From Deuterostichococcus epilithicus (Eukaryota; Chlorophyta; Trebouxiophyceae; Prasiolales; Stichococcaceae): a stretch of DNA of 64,000 bases. A program made the translations under genes and the position numbers. The notes under the pieces were generated by a model. It was given only the letters and a program-made list of their open reading frames with translations. It was not told the DNA's origin and ran no database searches. The stretch covers positions 186,001 through 250,000 of the forward strand of contig JAVTLE010000017.1 of NCBI GenBank assembly GCA_033439295.1, written 5' to 3'. This document shows positions 37,801-49,577 of this stretch, one piece after another. Each line of letters opens with the position of its first letter. The first letter of the stretch is position 1.

Positions 37801-38069
37801 TGCACAATGAAGTTGGCCAAGTTGTCCCACTTGAGGTGTACGGCCCAAATGTGTCGTCTGGCAAGACGCAGCAAATGAACTGCTGCGCTTGGGTGAGGCG
37901 TGCAGTTGCGTCGATGTGCTCGATCAGGAGGGAGGGCAAAGGTGGTGTGGTATTGGCCCCGCTGTGGCAGATTCCGCAACGAGGCTTCACTCGAATCAAA
38001 TGGCATTATTTTTACGAGATTTCATTTTGCCGGATCCGCCGGATCTTCCGCCGGATGTGTTCCCGCCTG
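34858..38069. other. Gene-poor stretch with weak minus-strand coding signals
   Basis: Minus-strand 35189-35509 is an open frame with reasonable composition (PANCWFTPRGPRAFRM). An exon-like piece near 35870-36000 (ITVPAGGTCNAN, then PAPTAAPADPAP) resembles the linker style of secreted algal proteins. A minus-strand piece near 37770-37880 (RRHIWAVHLKWDNLANF) is also possible. None gave a splice chain. The 392-codon plus-strand frame at 37341-38519 runs out of frame through the F-box/LRR exon and is not accepted. Confidence 0.3.
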
Positions 38070-41000
38070 GAGGGACCTGCTGTCGCCGCCGGGGCCACTG
38101 TGGGAGGCAATAAGTCTTCAAGAAACCTTTCTGTGGCGATTGTGCGGCCCCGTGCAGCTCTGCACGCCGCAGAAGCTCCCGCTGCTGCTGTGGGTCAAGC
38201 GCCGCGCATCAGCCCTGCGGCAGCTGCAGTGCAGCGCCAACTTCGGCTTCAAGGCCGGCAAGGTCATCCAGCTGTCTTCCAGACACTCGATGCTCTGAAA
38301 CGTCAGATAAACAGTTCTGAGTGCGACAGCTGTGTTGAAGCTCCTGAGCGGCAGACACGACTCATCGACTCTGCTATGAGCAACAGTCAGACTCTTCTCG
38401 GAGACTCGGACACTAGCAATTGGCGTGCATGCAAAGTACGCTCAGCGATCTCACAGCAGGAGCGTGATACGGCCCACCTTGCACGACAAGCTGCTTTCTC
38501 CGCCATGCCTGTAGGCTGAAACAAATGGCCCGAACTCTGTCCCGGAGCTCCTGACCCTGCTCAGCAGCACAGCTCCCCTGTCGGCGCTGCGCCTGGAGGC
38601 CATCGCCGGCTCCTTCCTGCAATGCCGCGACATGGCGACGATCGCCGGGTTTGGCGCGTCGCTGCGGCAGTTTGCGCTGCTCGATCTTTGGCAGCTGCAG
38701 CACGACAGCGTGCGGCGCCTCATCTGCAGTCTGCCGCTGCTGGACGTGCGTATGTTGTTGCAGCTCCTCGTCTGTGAGTCAAGCAACGGCCAACGAGCAA
38801 AAGCTTTCCTGGCGCAATCCACCTGGCTGTGTTGCAGCCCTCCATTGGTGATGAGGGGAAAGCGCCTGGTGCCCGGTGGTGGGCTACCGCTCTTGCAGTG
38901 TGGCTGGATTTTCTGGGCTCTCGATTATGCCCGGTCACTGAGCAGTGATCGAAAATGATGGCACCAGTCAAGCTCTGCAAGAGAGTTTGCGAAACACTGG
39001 CTCGGCATTGACAAAGAACACCGCCGCCGCTGCTGCCGCCAGCCCTGTTTTTGGCCCGGCTCGCTGCAACACTGGCACGCCGCTGTGAGAGTGCTCTGCA
39101 GCACAAGACGCTGGTGCCAACCCCAATAACCTGCCGCACAGGACGCTGTGCTGCGCTTCGACGGCGAGCACGACGACTCGTCCAGGTCCCTTGGACCCTT
39201 GCTTTTGGGCTGCTGCTCCGTCCTAACCCCTGCCATGCAGGGAACCTGGTCTTGACGGTTCTGCCTTTCCGGATGCTGCGCTGACGTCGACCCCTGCCGC
39301 ACAGGACGCCGTGCTGCACTTTGGCTACTGCTGGTCCTGGTCCGAAGCCCTCCCTTTCGGGACGCCACGCCGATCTCGCACTGTGCCGCGCAGGATGCTG
39401 CACTGCACTTCGACGGCGCGGATGCCTAAGAGTGCTGGCCCCCCCGGCCCGCTGCCCTGCGTCGTCGACCGGCTGGCCGCTGCCGCAGGCGCCTGCCCCT
39501 GGCTGCGGTGCCTAGCGCTGAAAGAGCAGCGCAGCTCCTCGCCCGCCACACGACCCTGCCCCGAACACGTGACAGCCCTGTCGCAGCTGTCAGCCCTGAC
39601 CGCCCTGGCGGTGCACGGCGCGAGCGTGGCCCTGCAGCCTCTGCTGGCGGCGTTGGCGGCCGTGACGGCGCTGAGGCGGCTGCGCTGGTGGAGGCGGGGC
39701 CTGGCAAGGCCGGCGGCGGGCGGTCGGCGCCGCTGCGGCACCAACTCTCGGCGCTGACCAAGCTGCACACGTTGTAGGTCGTGGCTTGTCAGATTGTTGC
39801 AGTGCCGCAGGCAAAAGGGGACAGAAGGCCAATTTGACATTGCAGCGGTGCAGTTGCAGCAACACGCACCTGGCAGATCAAGCGGCTCGTGTCTGCAGCG
39901 CTTCTGTCCGTTCATGTGCACCCTGCACCTGACTCGCAGCCGCCGTACGATGTAGCTGGCGATTCCACTGAGAGGTGCGCCAAGAATTCAGACCCGGCAG
40001 CCGAACTCATGTTGCACTGATCGAATCAGCATTGTTGTCGTGCAGGACAGCTGCTGAGCAGCCGCCTTGCAAGCTCTTCATGACATCTCACAGACGCACG
40101 CTCACTAACTGCACTTGAAACCTCTGCCGCAGGCCAACGTCCTGTGATGGGATGGCGCCCTGCCTTCTGGGGTGACAAGATCGGTGCGGGCACTGGAGGG
40201 GGCAGCCACCTGGCAACATCTCCTGATCCCGCTGCGCCTGCACTGCAGGCCAGCGCGCTGTCATGGGATGACGCCTTCCCTCCCGGGCTGACAAAACCGG
40301 TGCTGGCATTGGAAGGACAATCGCGCTGGCCGGCCCACAGCTGCCATGCCTCGCCGCCGAAACCATGCCGCGGCTCGACACGCTGCGCTACCTGGCCATA
40401 TTCGACGCCGCCAGCTGCCCGGAGCTGCAGGACTGCCTCATGCCGAAGCTCGCCGCAGCGGCTGCAAGAATGTTAAGCTTGAGAAGCCTGCACCTGGTGC
40501 GAGACTGCACTGGCCTTTGCACCGCATCAGATCATCAAGGGCTTTCACCCCTCGGAGCAGTCCAGGACTGCTGGCTGACCCGAAAAACAAGCAGCAACCT
40601 CGCATGCCACATGCCGCAGATGCGCCACGACTTTGCGGACCTGCCGGCAGAGCTGGCGGGGCTGCCCGCACGCAGCTGGACCTTGACGAATAGGCCAGAC
40701 AGAAAAAAATCCTGACCCTGTCGTCTGGTCGATCCTGTGGTGTTGCTCGACTGAGCGGCAACTCCTCTGCGCTGTGTGCCGTAGGTGCGCTGCGGTATTG
40801 TTACCCTGCCAGCGGATGTGTCGGGGCTGTCCCGCCTGCAGCTGCTGGCCCTGCGCGGCAATTGGGGCCTGCTGGCAAATGCCGGCGTCGCGCTGGCGTC
40901 CGGCGGTCTGGCCGGCCTAGCTACCTGCCGGACGCTGGATCTGCGAAGCGGCGGCCCTTCCCACCGGCGCAGGGTGCTGGGGTGAGCTCGAGTCCTCCTC

Positions 41001-41835
41001 CTCGGCAACTCGTCCTCTCGCTTTACTCACCACCTACGCCTGGCTGTGTCCTGCTTTCGATTTCCTTGCCATTGCAGCCTCTGCCCATAGGCTGCGTGCA
41101 TGTCTTCAGTGGGAAGAAGGCTCCCTTTTGGAGCCCTTGCTGGTGAAACCTACTGGACGCTGCTGCTGCTGCTGTCCTGCCACACCCTCGCGTTGCATCG
41201 AGAGGTAATGCCGTCTCGCATGTTTAAGGGAAAGTTCCCTGCTGTGCAGGGGTGCTGCCGGACATCCCCACGCTGGCGCCTGTGCGTCTCTGCTCTGAAT
41301 GCGTCACAGAGCTCTGAAATCGCATCCTCGACGGCTGGCTGCTGACATGCAGGCCAGAGGCGCTAGAGGCGCTGGTGAGCATGCCGGCGCTGCGTGGCGT
41401 TGATTGCACTGGACCCTGTCGCAACCGAACAGATGTACGGTCGCGCCGACGAGGCGCTCGCGATCGAAGAGCTGCGTGCAGCAGCAGCGAGAATGGGCCC
41501 TGAAACGACTCCGGCGGGTTTCGGCAGCTGCTGCGGTGGCGGCACTGCCATTAGTACGTTTTGTGAGGCACGGCCTGCTCCAGTCGGACGATTGGTCGTC
41601 GGTGGCTGTGGACGTCGCCTTCGAGGCGGCCAACTCGCTTCTGGGACAGGTGCTGGAGCGCTTTGTGGATCTGCAGCCGACGCTGTCGGCCGGCGCCGGC
41701 GGCGGCGGCCTTGTGGAAGCCGAGTGTCTTGGGGACGGCGTGGAGTTTGGACCGGAAGATGTCCGGTATACCGACATCCTCAGGGACTACAGCTCTGATG
41801 AGGCTCGAGACACATGCAGGGAGCTGTTGGGGTAG
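38070..41835 (+). pseudogene. F-box/LRR protein gene with several frame breaks
   Basis: Recognisable exons: about 38070-38262 (PAWRDLLSPPGPLWEA), 38515-38745, 39394-39773, 40341-40496, 40785-40981 and 41353-41835. Leucine-rich repeats are clear (LSALRLEAIAG, LRQFALLDLW, LSALTALAVHG, LSRLQLLALRGN). The architecture and C terminus (FEAANSLLGQVL) match the minus-strand paralogue at 42032-45382 exon for exon. Frame has to shift near 39415, 39690, 41395 and 41515 to stay in register with the paralogue, and the junction into 40341 does not fit in phase. Either the copy is decaying or the consensus is poor here. F-box proteins select substrates for SCF ubiquitin ligases; the F-box of this copy is only partly visible. 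Confidence 0.62.
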
Positions 41836-42026
41836 GTGCACTCCGCTGTCGCCTGGTCGTACAGGGAGAGAACTTGCGACTCTGCACGTCTGCAGGCTGA
41901 TTAGGGTTGAGACTTGAAATGGAGCTGAGCTGATGGGTGGTCTCGTCGAAATATTCTGACAATGGTTCCCGAAGCCTGAAAGCTGGCTTATTCATATTGA
42001 TGCTGCAGTCTGGCCACCTAAATCAC

Positions 42027-42031
42027 TGTAA
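42027..42031 (+). terminator. TGTAA motif for the plus-strand F-box/LRR gene
   Basis: This is 192 nt after the stop at 41835 and directly abuts the stop codon (42032-42034) of the convergent minus-strand paralogue. Confidence 0.5.
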
Positions 42032-45000
42032 TCAGTAGTTCGGATATGGGTTATCCTCCCAAAAGCCGTCAAACTCCTCCTCGTCGCCAGAACTGTTGGA
42101 ATCCCAGTCCAAGATATCGAGCATACTTTCGGGCAACATGAGCGCAGAAAAGGGGAGGCTCCGGCACTTCAGCTGCCGGCCCACCAGGGAATTTGCTGGC
42201 TGAAATTCTGTGGTGATATCCATCGACCAGGTCTGCTCAGGATTGTCACGTGCGGGCGCCAGGCGAACCGGCGGCTGCACGACCGGTCTCGACATTGCCC
42301 GCAGCTCGTGTAGGGCGCTCAAATCCGACGCCTGCTGCTGAGCGGTCGGCGGCAGGCCCAGCAGCTCCAGCGCCGGCATCTTTGCGAGCGCGGACAGCAG
42401 TTCGGGGCTGCAGACAGCAAGGTCAAAGTGTCAGTCGTGTGTACTTCAGTATTTCGGTGTTTCAGCGCGCCCGGCGGCAGGCACTGAGCACGAAAAGCAG
42501 CGCCACGCGCTGACGTGCTCGAAATGCAGCATCGCGGTTCGTGGCGACGGCGCTGCAACTACGATCTGCAAATTCGAGAAGCAGTCGGCGCAGAACAGCA
42601 GTGTGGCAGACAGCAGGCTTGCCGGCGTTTGCGGCGCTCGCTGCAGGGTGCTCGCCTGAGGGCGTAGCGGTCACAGGAGTCGCCGCCGAGTTCGAGGCGC
42701 CGGCAGGCCGCGAGGCCGGCAAAGCCCTGTAGCGATGAGGGGTGCTTCTGGTTGTAGGCCAGCAGCCGGTCGTTGTCGCGCAGGCTCAGGTGCTGCACCG
42801 CGCTCAGAGCGGCCAGGTCGTGCGGCAACGCCCGCAGCCAGCAGTCCACCTGTGGAGCGCGCACAGTGTGCCGCTCAGCCACTGAGCCGCTGCGCTCGGC
42901 AAGCCGGTGCAGGTGCAGCCAGCAGGTGCGGCAAAGCCACTGGTCGTCCGGTTGCAGCGGAGCTGGCGCCCTCAAGATTGACGATGGTGACATGTCCTCA
43001 GGACGGACGGCGCCACCATGCATCATTCGGCGACCCGAGCATGCCGCATCCGATGGGACATCAGGTGCTGGCCACGAAGCGCTTGCCAGCCCCGCACGAA
43101 CACCTGGGCACACCACCGTTGGGGCCCACTGCATCACACCAGGTGCAGGCTGTGCAGCTGCGGCAGGCGCCCCATCGTGGCCACCAGCGCCGGCGACATC
43201 TGCCGCGCTTCCCCCGCAAAGTCCGCGCCGCAGATGGCCAGGTGACGCAGCGCCGTCAGCGCCGGCAGCTGCGCCGTGAGTCGGGCATCACAGACGTCCT
43301 GCTGCCTGCGACCTCGTCCCTCCACCAGAACTACCAGCCTGGTGAGGCTGCCTGGGAGCGGGTTGCGCAGCAGCGGCGCGCTGCCCTGCGGCACGCACAC
43401 GATTAGGGTTTGATGTCTCTGCTGCAGCAGCAGACATCCATGTGTCACTCGTCACTTGGGCGTGTTGCTTGTGCTTCACCTCTCCGGTGCAACACACGCG
43501 CTTGAGTTCACGTGGCACAGCAGAACTGCCAGCCATCACCACGCAGCTAGCGTGCAAAGGGGACAGGGCCGGGTGGGCAGATGCATGCAGAAATGTGGCA
43601 GCACACCTGAAGGGTCTCAAGGTTTTGTCAGCGCCGACAGCGGGTGCTTCACAGGGTGATTGCGGCCAGTGGGGCGGATGCGCAGAGACAGCTGCCGCAG
43701 CGCCGTCAGCGTCGCCACGCCGGACGACATTCCGAGGATGGGGGCGCCGTGGATTGCGAGGCTGGTGAGGTGGGACAGCCGCGAGACGCCCCTGCCCACA
43801 ACCCTGCACAGGGTACCCGTGATGGAGAACAACAGGGCATGCAACAGCACTCACTGGTCCCGGAGCATTCCATGTGCCAATGCCGTCCAGTCAAGCTTGG
43901 TAGCTGGGGCGTTGCCATGCCGCCCACCGAGCCTGCGAGCCTGCTGGGCGCGCCTGCGGGTGCCGCATGGTTCGGATCCACTGCTACAACCTCAGATGAC
44001 CTGATGCTTCATCATCGAGTAGTGTGCACGAGCTCGAGGCAACTCCACAACCGTGGACACTCCATTTCTGAATCCTCGCTGCCGTTCCAATCATCTGAAG
44101 GGGGATGACGCACTGCATATGCGAGCTCGGGCCACACTCCAGCGGCAGCCCCAGAGCCAGCGACCGCAGCGCCGGGCAGGCTTTGCTGGCGGCGCGCAGC
44201 AACCTCAGCAGGTCGGGCAGCTCTGATTTGTCCGGCTGCCCATGAACATGATCCTCAGACGGCCGCTCGAAGGTCAGCGCCAGATCCTGCATAGTTGGCA
44301 GCGTCAATCACCCCATGCTTGAGCATATATCGCCAACAGTCCCAGCCAAGCACCCCAGATGCGAGGCCTCCTGACAGTGCTGCCAGGAATGCAAAGCGGG
44401 ACAGAAGCACCATGAACTGCGGAATGCTCCGACTGCAAACGGGCCGCCAGTGAACATGGTGCCAGTGCCGGCGCCGGGACAGGCCTGGCGGCAAGCGCGC
44501 CTGCAGCAGCGGCAAGCCGCGCATCAGGCTGATCATATCCGCATCCTGCACGTGCAGCAGCCTGAGCAGCGCCAGCTGCCGCAGGGTGCCGCCCAGGGTG
44601 CCGACAGCCCCCAGGCCACGGCGGAGATTGGGGCCGGCAAAAGGCTGGTCCAGCCGCAGTCCCTGTAGCGGCGCCGCAGCGCACAGCTGGGCCAGAGGCA
44701 GCGCCTCCCCGTCTCCGCCCTGTATTGAGTGCACGTTTCTGCTTAAACGTGCGTGCTCGAAGTCCTCGAGATCGATTGTACTCACTGGCCAATGCTCACA
44801 TGACGGCGCAGCACCGTCCCGAATGGCATCCTGCATTCTGTGCTGCACGCCGAGTACATGTGGCGACTTCCGCTCAGGCCGGCAGACGCATGGCCAGCGC
44901 ACTCGCGGAGCAGATTTCCACTGAGTTTTAGAAGCGATTGTGGTGCCGACACCATGCACAGCCATGTCTGCAGCTTACCTGCAGAAGGATTCCGTCGCTG

Positions 45001-45382
45001 CACTGGACTTGCAGTAGCTGTGGCCCATGACGATTCAGCCACCTCCGCAGCGACTGGATCTGCTGCGGACCAACCGAAATCTTCCTCCGATAGAAGACGG
45101 CCGCCTCCCATAATGGGCCCGGCCGCAGCGAAAGCTCGCGGAAACCCCGGCACACCGCCAGCCCCTTGACCCTGCTGGGACCTTAGCAGGGTGTTTGGTC
45201 ACAGGTTTTCATGCATACGCGGAACGTTGAACGGTGTGAATATACATTGTTAGCCTGTCGTCTTGCAGCTGCATAGCTTTTGCGCGCCTGTCCTGGTATG
45301 AGAGGTGCGCCAGGATCCGCTCAAGAATGTCGCCTGGAAGGTCATCCACTGTCCGTGAGCCTGGTCGGCGACCAGTTGACAT
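42032..45382 (-). CDS. F-box/LRR protein (about 559 aa, 8 exons)
   Basis: Exons 45288-45382, 44979-45171, 44501-44719, 44114-44286, 43607-43791, 43140-43385, 42656-42849 and 42032-42407 chain in phase if one extra C near 43627 is removed (LTK|LETLQ). The N terminus is a typical F-box: DDLPGDILERILAHLSYQD, then GLAVCRGFRELSL. Leucine-rich repeats follow (LRQLALLRLLHV, LTSLAIHG, LTALRHLAICG, VQHLSLRDND). The C-terminal tail is acidic and disordered (DSNSSGDEEEFDGFWED). The likely role is substrate recognition in an SCF ubiquitin ligase. Three introns require GC donors (45287, 44500, 42655), the first two reading AG|GCGCGC. Convergent with its paralogue. Confidence 0.82.
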
Positions 45383-45949
45383 GGTGCTTGGAGACTGGAA
45401 CAGCGAGGTGAGCCTACTCAGTCGATGTCAGAAGCCAGCATGCACGAAGGCTGTCCCTGCGATCTAGATCACAAGTGCACTGGCAGGCAGCAGCGAGCCT
45501 CTTCGTGCGAGTTCTCGAGGTTACTGATGGGAATGCTGCGTGCTGCAGACTGCCTTAAGCAGGATTGGCCGAGCGCAAGTGCGAGCCGTGGCGACTTTTG
45601 TTGCTGACATCAGCATGTGTTGTGCAACAGCCTCTCACCCAGACCTTCCCTGCTCATATTGACAAACCAGATTGGAAGCCCAATGATTGTTCCCAGTGCT
45701 CGAGGCGCATTGCTCAACGCGTACTGGCGAAACACGGTGGCACATTGAAGTGAAGACAGCCTTGTCACCATCTGTGCAGCTCCCCCACGCCTGGACTCGG
45801 CAAATTGCCAATCGTACTGCCAGCGCAGCCAGACATTGCACTGCTTCTGCCATCCAGCGGCATAATTAGCTCCGGCAACAAGCGTGCCAGCTGTCCACTT
45901 GCAGCGCACACACAGGGTGCTGCGGCGCGCGGCACACCCACGCGCGGTG
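45383..45949. other. Divergent intergenic region, likely bidirectional promoter
   Basis: It separates the ATG of the minus-strand F-box/LRR gene (45382) from the ATG of the rhomboid gene (45950). No TATA-like or other defined element was convincing. Confidence 0.4.
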
Positions 45950-48900
45950 ATGGCGCCGGCGTACGGCTTCCCGGCGGGCGCCCGCGGCCGGCGGCGGCGC
46001 CAGGAGTCGTCCGCGCTGCNGACGCTGCTGCTGCCGCTGGGGCACCATATCGCGCGCCTGCCCAACAAGCCGCCCGTCACCCTGGGCCTAGTGGGACGTG
46101 CGTCGCTTTTCAAGCCACATAGCCGCTGTCCACCTCTGGCCGCTGCTCACCTCCCCCCTTCTGCTTTTGGCGCTGCACCGACGGCAGCCTCCTGCTGCAT
46201 GCGCTGCGCCGGCTGGGCGACCGCTGCTGCGCATCAGTGTGAGACGGCACCATTTCAGGGCTAGCCCTCTGACTTGGCGCACTATCACAGTCGCCACCAG
46301 CCGAAACCCCGACATGTCCTCTGGCCCTTCCGTAACGGCGCATCGCGTCCTGCTGCTGTCTCTTCTACGATCTCCGACCCCTTCGAGCCTTTGCATTTCG
46401 TGAGCTTCAACATCCTTGGCATACGGTCATGGCGGTGCTGCGACTCGAGCCGCCCGGCCTCGAGCTTGTGCCGCTGGCCATCAGATCTTACTTCATCGGA
46501 CTTCCTTCGGGTGCCGTCATGGTGGCGCTGTCCGGCACTGAGAGTGCCGCCGCCGCGTCCCCTGCTGCTTGCTATCAACCTCGCTTGACCCTTCAATTCA
46601 CCGTCAGACCCTTCAATAACTATTGTTTTTGGGTGCAGTCATGGTGGCGTTGTACCTACAGCTGCCTGGCCTCGAGTTCGTCCCGCCGACCGAGGCTGCA
46701 TGCCTGCAACCGTACCGCATCCTCGAGGTCAGCTAGTGCTTGTCTTGACCCTCGTTCTATTCATGTGCCGTTGTTAACCGGCTTCCAGTGTGCATCTCCG
46801 AGAGCTGCCAGTGACACGAGCAACATGCTGTCGAGCTGCCCCTGTCTGTCACGCAGCGCCTTGCAGTCTCCTTGCTTGGGGGCACTGTGTGCGGGCGCGC
46901 GCTGCCAACACAGTGTCATTTTGCTGAGTTGTCGATGGCGTCTTTGCCAGGGAGGGGAGTGGGGCCGCATGCTGTGGAGTGGCCTGCTGCATGCAGGTGA
47001 GGCGCCTGACAGCGCTTGTTCATTGTATGTGGGCAGGTATCAAGTCTTACCATGTGCACGCTGTCTGTTTAACACCTCGAAAATAGGTTTGCTGACGAGT
47101 GTTGCCCTCAAATCTGCAGACGACATGCACATCTACTACAATATGGCGTCCTTCCTGTGGAAGGTGGGGTCCTGGTGCAAATCCAACTTGCATCCATTCT
47201 GATGAGTACCTGCCCAGTGCCCAGCAGCGTGCATTCAGACATGTGGGGCAGCACGGCGCCGGATTGAACGTCAACAGCTGGAAGCTGGTTGTGCTACAAG
47301 GTGGCATGCCGGTGCCGGCGCTCGGGTCCGCATGTTTTACGGCATTTCCGAGCTGCTGCTGGCGTACCCTCGCACATGCTGCTCTTTGAAAACAAAGGCT
47401 GCTGCAGGCGAAGAAAGGCCTCAGCATGCTACCCAAATCTTAAGAGTTTCGGTCTCACTCACACTCACACTCCCATACTCACACATGTCACATGCCACTT
47501 GCAACAACAGGGTGTCGTGCTGGAGCCGGCGCTCGGGTCGGCGCGCTTTGGCGTGCTCGTTGCCGAGCTGCTGCTGGCGTCCCAAGCGCTGTACGTGGTG
47601 CTTGCCCGCGGCCTAGCGGCCGCGGCACCGGCCCTGGCCGCCACCAGCTACTACGGCGGCTGCGCCGTGGGCTTCTCTGGCGTGCTGTTCGCGCTTAAAG
47701 TGGGTTGTTGTCATGCTCTGCCCCCTGCATCATACCCTCCTGCTTCCATAAAGACACTTGTCAATGCACGGTGGAAGTGTGTCCGTCCTCTACCGTGGAT
47801 GCGTGTGCAGCTCGCTGCCGCCGTGGTCGCGGTCAGCGTCAGGGTGGTGGCCGCTGCTTGGTGCGCTTGCTGAGCCGCAAGCCCTGGAACATGCAGGTTT
47901 CGCCCCATTCTGCTGCGTGCCATTGCCCCTGCAGCGTGTGCTCGCCCCGACTCAGGCACCCTCCGTCATCTGGCCGCCCTACGCAGGCGGCAATTCCACG
48001 AACACCATAGCGCCAACCTCGTAAGATCTGTGAGGAGAAACAGGCAAGACAGCTGACGTATGCTGCGCCGCCGTGCAGGTGGTGCTGAACGCGCGGTCTC
48101 CAGACATGGAGACAGTGTACGGCGTCCAACTACCCGCTAAGGTGCGTGCGGGTTTGCCACCTGAATGGCAGCTCTGCGAAGCTGCCTGCAACCGATCTCT
48201 TCATTGATGCATCTGGCGTCATTACATTGGTGGCTGCCAGTGCCGGGAGCGCTTGCCACGTGCCGCCCTGCTTGGCAACAGCGTGCGGCAAACCCCTGCC
48301 GCTGGCAGCTGCTACGCGGGCAGAGCAGGGCGGCTGCCTGAGATTTTCCATACTCTCGCCATGCAGGGTTGTCCTTCCAAATTGCTGCCAGTAAGATCGC
48401 CGTAGGAGGCCATCCATCCGCCACACCTGTTCCATAATTGCCTCTGCAGTATGTAGCGTGGGCGGAGCTGGTGATCATTTCCCTGGTCACACCCAACGCC
48501 TCCTTCCTGGGCCACCTGGCCGGCATCCTGGCCGGCCTGGCGCACCTGACAGTGTTTGACCGCGGGGCGGCGGCGCCGGGCGGCGGCTTTGCCGCGCGGC
48601 TGGCGCGGCGCCTGCGGCGCCTGCTCATCTTTCGTCGGCGCTACTCTGGGGTACGGCCTTTTAGCCCTTTCTCTCTTCGGCCCTTTCTCAAGTGCCCTCT
48701 CCCGATTCCGCGGCGAGTCTGGCTCGTGCGCGGGCTGCTGCTGCTGCGTTACAGGGTGTCAGGCTCGCTGCTGCTGCTCAGCCCCACCGTATGGACTGGT
48801 CGTGAGGAATCACACCCTGGTCTGCCGGGCACATCCGGCAGCTGGCCGATTTCCAGCCCTGCAGCATCTGGGCTTGTGCTTGTGTGCCGCAAAGTGCGAC

Positions 48901-49109
48901 TGCTGCTGCCGCAGGCGCCGCAATACGCACAGAGCGGCGCTGGCGGCGGCGGCGGCGCAGCGGGGACTCCTGCCGGCGGCACGGCCGGGACCAGCGCCGG
49001 CGATGCGACCGGTGGCGGCGGCCTGGGCGAGGCGCCGCCGGACGACACGGATCCTGCGGCAGTGGCGGCACAGGTCCGACGGCAGCGCGAGCGCTTCTTT
49101 GCACAGCAG
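45950..49109 (+). CDS. Rhomboid-family intramembrane serine protease (RBL14/RHBDD1-like)
   Basis: Exons 45950-46097, 46639-46727, 46951-46996, 47120-47163, 47511-47699, 48079-48141, 48450-48650 and 48915-49109 are all in phase with GT donors (325 codons). The order is typical for the family: RILE, then WGRMLWSGLLHADDMHIYYN, catalytic Ser in GFSGVLFALK near residue 165, and catalytic His in ASFLGHLAGILAGL near 215. A Gly/Ala/Thr-rich tail follows with VRRQRERFFAQQ at the end of the last exon. The protein should cleave membrane proteins within the bilayer. Exon 8 ends at a donor, so the gene continues; the next phase-compatible exon is 49578, which would fuse it to the multi-TM protein downstream. 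Position 46020 is N, inside a Leu-rich segment. Confidence 0.85.
47314..47365. repeat. Decayed copy of rhomboid exon 5 start in the preceding intron
   Basis: It shares GCCGGCGCTCGGGTC (47314-47328 against 47525-47539) and CCGAGCTGCTGCTGGCGT (47348-47365 against 47563-47580), offset 211-215 bp. Copies of the exon 2 start lie near 46425 and 46515. Confidence 0.9.
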
Positions 49110-49577
49110 GTGAATATCCGCGCCTTCCAGGCTGACCTGGTTGCACATCCCAGACACTTTGCAGCTTCATTGCAATACATGAGGCCCGGCGGCAGCGCTA
49201 GCACCCGTTGCGCAGCAGGTGCAGTTTGATTTGGATTGGCTATCTTGCGACTCACGACCGGCCTGCAGCTCAGGTTGCCTCGTGCAGCCAGCCAGGTGGG
49301 ACCAAGGATGGCATAGAAACAATTCTATGGAAATCCAGGCTAGCAACGGTCACCGCAGGAACCCAGGAACCCTGCTGCGTGAGAAACCACTCGCAGCCCA
49401 GCAGCGTATCCGCGACCCTGCTGAATGCAAGGCACTGCGGAGGGCAGCTGGTTCCAGGGCCCAGGGGAATCTGGACATTACAAGATACCAATGCAGCGGC
49501 GATGCGATCAGCACCTGGAGACTTCGTAGATGGCATCCCACCGACTGAGCTGATGCGTGTGCACAGCGCACTCGCAG

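Noticed and set aside
37341-38519. 392-codon open frame on the plus strand
   Set aside because: It passes through the F-box/LRR exon in the wrong frame and has Cys/Arg-rich, atypical composition; high GC makes such shadows common here.
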